The translations under genes were made by a program, and so were the position numbers. A model generated the notes under the pieces. It worked only from the letters and a program-made list of their open reading frames with translations. It was not told where the DNA came from and made no database searches. A stretch of DNA of 64,000 nucleotides, taken from Bacteroidales bacterium (lineage in GTDB: Bacteria > Bacteroidota > Bacteroidia > Bacteroidales > UBA3824). Numbering within the stretch: position 1 is the stretch's first letter; the number at the start of each line of letters is the position of its first letter. The stretch spans positions 34,467 to 98,466 of the forward strand of contig JAEDDH010000014.1 of NCBI GenBank assembly GCA_016293845.1, read 5' to 3'. This document shows positions 60,851 to 64,000 of this stretch, in pieces.

Positions 60851-63340
60851 TTAGCCCATTACCACTTTTACGATATTTTTTTCACCGTTTTTGGCAAGTG
60901 GAATTATATTTCCTGATATTTTTTTATCATCTACATAAATCTCTTTTACGCCTTTTTGAACGCCTGAGGGGTTAGAAACGGTGATTTCGTAGGTTGCGCC
61001 ACGGAATTTTCGTGTAATTTTGAATGATTTTGCCGTATTGGGCACGCAAGGATCAACCAAAATGCCGTTGTAATCGGGTTTTATTCCGAGGATAAACTGA
61101 GTAATTGTGTACCAGTTCCAAGCGGCAGTTCCTGTTAGCCACGAGTTCTTGCCTTCGCCCGGACGAGCGGCGTCTTTGCCTGCCACCATTTGCGAGTAAA
61201 CGTAAGGCTCTACTTTGTGGAGTGTTTGGTCTTTGATATAGGCAGGACAAATTTTGGTGTAATGCTCCCAAGCGTCGTTGCCACGTCCTGCAACGGTTTC
61301 GCCAATTATCACCCACGGATTGTTGTGACAGAAAATACCTGCGTTTTCTTTGTAACCTGCAGGGTAAGAGCTAATTTCTCCCATTTCTACATGATATGTG
61401 GTATAGGCGGGATTGTTGAGCACCATACCGTGTTCGCTGTCCAAGTATTTTTTGCACGAATCGAGCGACTTGTCTACCATTCCGTCTTCCAAGCCTATGC
61501 CAGCCATTGTGCACCAGCCTTGGCTTTCGATAAAGATTTTGCCCTCCTCGTTTTCTTTTGAACCAATCTTGTTTCCATAGAAATCGTATGCGCGGAGATA
61601 CCAGTCGCCATCCCAGCCGTGCTGCTTAACTGCCTCAATCATCTCGTCTACATATTTTTGAGCGCGAGAGGCCTCGTCGGTGCGGCTCAGCTGACGGCAG
61701 AGGTTTACATAATCCTTACCGCATACTACAAACAAACCTGCAATCATAAGCGATTCAGCCTTAGAACCTTCGGTTTTGTTTTCGGTGGTTTGGAAACTTT
61801 CGTTGGGGTCCCACGAAAAACAGTTGAGGTTGAGACAGTCGTTCCAGTCGGCGCGACCAATGAGCGGAAGTTTGTGCGGACCAAGGTTCTCAACCACGTG
61901 ATTGAACGATATTTTAAGGTGTTCAAAGAGCGAAACTTCTGAACCGGGTTTATTGTCCCACGGAACTTGCTCGTTGAGAATAGAAAAATCGCCGGTCTCT
62001 TTGATATATGCTACTGTACCGAAAATCAACCACATAGGATCGTCGTTGAATCCACCGCCGATATCGTTGTTGCCGCGTTTGGTAAGGGGCTGGTATTGAT
62101 GGTAGCATCCACCGTCGGGAAACTGTGTGGACGCAATGTCGATAATTCTCTGGCGTGCGCGCGAAGGCACTTGGTGTACAAATCCCACGAGGTCTTGGTT
62201 TGAATCTCTGAAACCCATTCCACGACCTATGCCGCTCTCGAAAAACGATGCCGAACGTGAGAAATTGAATGTAATCATACATTGATATTGATTCCAAATG
62301 TTGACCATACGGTTGAGACGCTCGTCCGACGATTCAAGCACGAATATGTCTAAAAGTTCGTCCCACATCTTGCGTAGTTCGGCAAAAGCAGCATCAACAG
62401 CCTCCACGGTAGAGAATTTTTCGATAGTGGCTTTTGCCTTCTTTTTATTTAATAAAGTGCGGTCAGATGCCTGTGAAGTGATAAGTTCACCGCTCTGCTT
62501 GCGGGCAATCTCTGCGTCGTCGAATTTCTCGTTTTGCTCGTTCTCCACATATCCGAGAAGGAAAATAAAGTTTTTCTCCTCGCCGGGGTTGAGAGTTACC
62601 TCGATATAATGCGATGCGATGGGGCTCCATCCGTGAGCAAGGCTATTGGAAGGTTTGCCAGCGGTAACGCACTGAGGAGCAGAAAGTTCGTTGTAAAGTC
62701 CGATAAACGACTCTCGGTCGGTGTCGTAACCGTTAACAGGCACATTTACAGAGTAATATGCGTAATGGTTGCGGCGTTCTTTGTATTCTGTTTTGTGGTA
62801 AATAACTGAGCCGTCGATTTCAACCTCGCCAGTAGAGAAGTTGCGCTGGAAATTCTCCATATCGGTGGCGGCGTTCCACAAGCACCATTCCTGAAAAGAG
62901 AAAAGTTTGATAGTTTTCTTTTCCGAAGTGGTGTTTTTGAGAGTGAGTTTCTGCACCTCTGCCCAAGTTTTTAGGGGAACAAAGAAGAGAACCGAAGCTT
63001 CGATGCCGTTTTTCACACCTTTTATAATAGTGTAATTCATACCGTGGCGGCACTCGTAAAAATCGAGCGGGGTTTTGCACGGCTTCCATCCGGGATTCCA
63101 CACTGTGCCGTTGTCGTTGATATAGAAATATCTTCCGCCATTGTCCATAGGAATACCATTGTAGCGATAGCGAGTGATGCGGCGGAATTTTGCATCTTTA
63201 TAAAAACTGTAACCTCCTGCTGTATTGGAGATTAAAGAAAAAAAGTCTTCGTTGCCGAGATAATTGATCCACGGCCAAGGTGTTGCGGGATTGCTAATTA
63301 CAAACTCCCTGTTTTTGTCATCGTAATAACCGTATTGCAT
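60851..63340 (-). CDS. GH94 glycoside phosphorylase, cellobiose phosphorylase-like
   Basis: The 829-residue enzyme breaks a beta-glycosidic bond with phosphate to give a sugar 1-phosphate. It opens MQYGYYDDKNREFVISNPATPWPW, has the catalytic Asp motif GRADWNDCLNL and a C-terminal GCE/Tyr-rich barrel region with PYVYSQMVAGKDA and SWLTGTAAWNW. Cellobiose phosphorylase is the best reading; chitobiose or cellodextrin phosphorylase is possible. It has no signal peptide, so it works on imported disaccharide. A TATATTTG box lies at 63381-63388. Confidence 0.9.
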   Translation of the reverse strand: MQYGYYDDKNREFVISNPATPWPWINYLGNEDFFSLISNTAGGYSFYKDAKFRRITRYRYNGIPMDNGGRYFYINDNGTVWNPGWKPCKTPLDFYECRHGMNYTIIKGVKNGIEASVLFFVPLKTWAEVQKLTLKNTTSEKKTIKLFSFQEWCLWNAATDMENFQRNFSTGEVEIDGSVIYHKTEYKERRNHYAYYSVNVPVNGYDTDRESFIGLYNELSAPQCVTAGKPSNSLAHGWSPIASHYIEVTLNPGEEKNFIFLLGYVENEQNEKFDDAEIARKQSGELITSQASDRTLLNKKKAKATIEKFSTVEAVDAAFAELRKMWDELLDIFVLESSDERLNRMVNIWNQYQCMITFNFSRSASFFESGIGRGMGFRDSNQDLVGFVHQVPSRARQRIIDIASTQFPDGGCYHQYQPLTKRGNNDIGGGFNDDPMWLIFGTVAYIKETGDFSILNEQVPWDNKPGSEVSLFEHLKISFNHVVENLGPHKLPLIGRADWNDCLNLNCFSWDPNESFQTTENKTEGSKAESLMIAGLFVVCGKDYVNLCRQLSRTDEASRAQKYVDEMIEAVKQHGWDGDWYLRAYDFYGNKIGSKENEEGKIFIESQGWCTMAGIGLEDGMVDKSLDSCKKYLDSEHGMVLNNPAYTTYHVEMGEISSYPAGYKENAGIFCHNNPWVIIGETVAGRGNDAWEHYTKICPAYIKDQTLHKVEPYVYSQMVAGKDAARPGEGKNSWLTGTAAWNWYTITQFILGIKPDYNGILVDPCVPNTAKSFKITRKFRGATYEITVSNPSGVQKGVKEIYVDDKKISGNIIPLAKNGEKNIVKVVMG

Positions 63341-63380
63341 TATCTTAATTAAAAAATATTAGAATTTATGCTTTTAACGC

Positions 63381-63388
63381 CAAATATA
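63381..63388 (-). promoter_or_regulatory. TATATTTG -7 box for the GH94 gene
   Basis: This is a perfect TAnnTTTG on the minus strand, 40 bases before the GH94 ATG. Confidence 0.55.
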
Positions 63389-63438
63389 GAGTTTTTTTTG
63401 AATAATAGAGATATATTAAAAAAATAAAGATGAAAATT

Positions 63439-63472
63439 TTTGTTAACCTTTCAACAATATTATATACCTTTG
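63439..63472 (+). promoter_or_regulatory. Promoter of AAA-ATPase-like gene (TTTG-22-TACCTTTG)
   Basis: TTTG (63439-63442) and TACCTTTG (63465-63472) are separated by 22 bases, close to the Bacteroidetes -33/-7 consensus. The ATG follows at 63499. Confidence 0.65.
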
Positions 63473-63498
63473 TATTTGTAACTTAATATCGTAAAACT

Positions 63499-64000
63499 AT
63501 GGAGACCCGCAGATACCCTGTTGATACTCAAATATTTAGCAAAATTATCGAAGGCAATTGTGTCTATGTAGATAAGACGGATTTAGTCTATAAAATGACC
63601 CACGACTATGAATATGTATTCTTGTCAAGACCTCGGCGTTTTGGTAAATCGTTACTATGCAGCACGTTGGATGAGTATTTCAATGGCAACAAGGATTTGT
63701 TTAAGGGGTTGAAGATTGACTCTTTGGAAAAGGAGTGGACAAAATATCCTGTGATAAACCTTTCGTTTGCGAGTGCGAAGGACGTTACTGAAAAAAGCAT
63801 CAATTCAATTATTGACAAAATGCTTTTGACATACGAAAAAAAGTTCGATCTTGACAAGGCTGACGATGATTGTGGCGTAAGGTTCGAAGAACTTATCAAA
63901 AATATCGCCCAAAAAACAGGAAAAAATGTGGTTGTCATCATCGACGAGTACGATGCCGCTATGCTCGACACTATAAACAATGATGAACTGCAAGAAAGAA
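63499..64000 (+). CDS. AAA-ATPase-like/PD-(D/E)XK family protein (5' part)
   Basis: The first 167 residues are present and the gene runs off the window. They match the AAA-ATPase-like family (PF09820) often joined to a C-terminal PD-(D/E)XK nuclease domain (DUF1703). Visible are RYPVDTQIFSKIIEGNCVYVDKT, LSRPRRFGKSLLCSTL (P-loop variant), and VVVIIDEYDAAM (Walker B). Such genes are often multicopy in Bacteroidetes and their cellular role is not settled. The length of the full gene cannot be judged. Confidence 0.85.
   Translation, partial: METRRYPVDTQIFSKIIEGNCVYVDKTDLVYKMTHDYEYVFLSRPRRFGKSLLCSTLDEYFNGNKDLFKGLKIDSLEKEWTKYPVINLSFASAKDVTEKSINSIIDKMLLTYEKKFDLDKADDDCGVRFEELIKNIAQKTGKNVVVIIDEYDAAMLDTINNDELQER

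Noticed and set aside
1..64000. tRNA, rRNA and CRISPR arrays
   Set aside because: I looked for T-loop sequences, rRNA landmarks and regularly spaced direct repeats in the intergenic regions and saw none.

Overview
The window comes from a member of the Bacteroidota, most likely the order Bacteroidales. Promoters repeatedly match the Bacteroidetes -7 box TAnnTTTG (for example 19331-19338, 34495-34502, 41337-41344, 47878-47885 and 63465-63472), and Shine-Dalgarno sequences are mostly absent. There are several type IX secretion (T9SS) cargo proteins with type A or type B C-terminal domains, a PorP/SprF protein, a SusC-like N-terminal domain, a GLUG-type surface protein remnant and a Bacteroidetes histone H1-like protein. 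No tRNA, rRNA, CRISPR array or complete insertion sequence was seen.

Layout. 1-1.5 kb: two small exported proteins. 1.6-8.7 kb: a minus-strand operon with a SpoIIE-type phosphatase, a SiaB-like kinase, a SiaC-like phosphoprotein and a large ABC protein that combines TerB-like, FHA-like, ATPase, permease and Arg/Glu/Pro-tail regions. 8.8-12.8 kb: a GAF/PAS sensor with no catalytic output, facing a CheR-type methyltransferase. 13-17.7 kb: a plus-strand surface/T9SS cluster (PKD plus type B CTD protein, PorP-OmpA fusion, small type A CTD protein, S74 tail-fibre-like protein). 17.7-24 kb: housekeeping genes (rpsP-rimM-acetyltransferase; aroC-lpxH-lipid kinase; a DEAD-box helicase). 24-28.7 kb: an accessory zone with a broken BspA-like gene, a structured leader, a paired-hairpin repeat in two copies, a glycosyltransferase/DUF4254 pair, a decapitated GLUG protein and a gene with a nonsense codon.

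28.8-38.8 kb: agmatine-to-putrescine enzymes (aguB, aguA) flanking rpe, a deoxynucleoside kinase, mrp, serB, a very large NtrY-like histidine kinase and rlmH. 38.9-41.1 kb: a small exported protein and a truncated FG-GAP/RHS-like protein whose end runs into an IS4-family transposase scrap. 41.4-54.9 kb: uvrA, an EamA transporter, a rhomboid protease, class II aldolase, two tandem paralogous small proteins, a radical SAM protein, a carboxylesterase, accD, a chimeric SusC-N/VWA/T9SS protein and an OmpP1/FadL porin. 55-63.3 kb: an exported protein, sbcDC, a histone H1-like protein and a GH94 phosphorylase. The window ends inside an AAA-ATPase-like/PD-(D/E)XK family gene.

The most interesting parts are the Sia-type phosphorelay coupled to an ABC transporter with a neighbouring output-less sensor (1.6-12.8 kb), the paired-hairpin repeat whose two copies differ by compensatory changes, the long structured leader before the broken BspA-like gene, and the domain chimeras at 13.8 and 51.6 kb. 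All function calls rest on motif recognition by eye; no database search was run.
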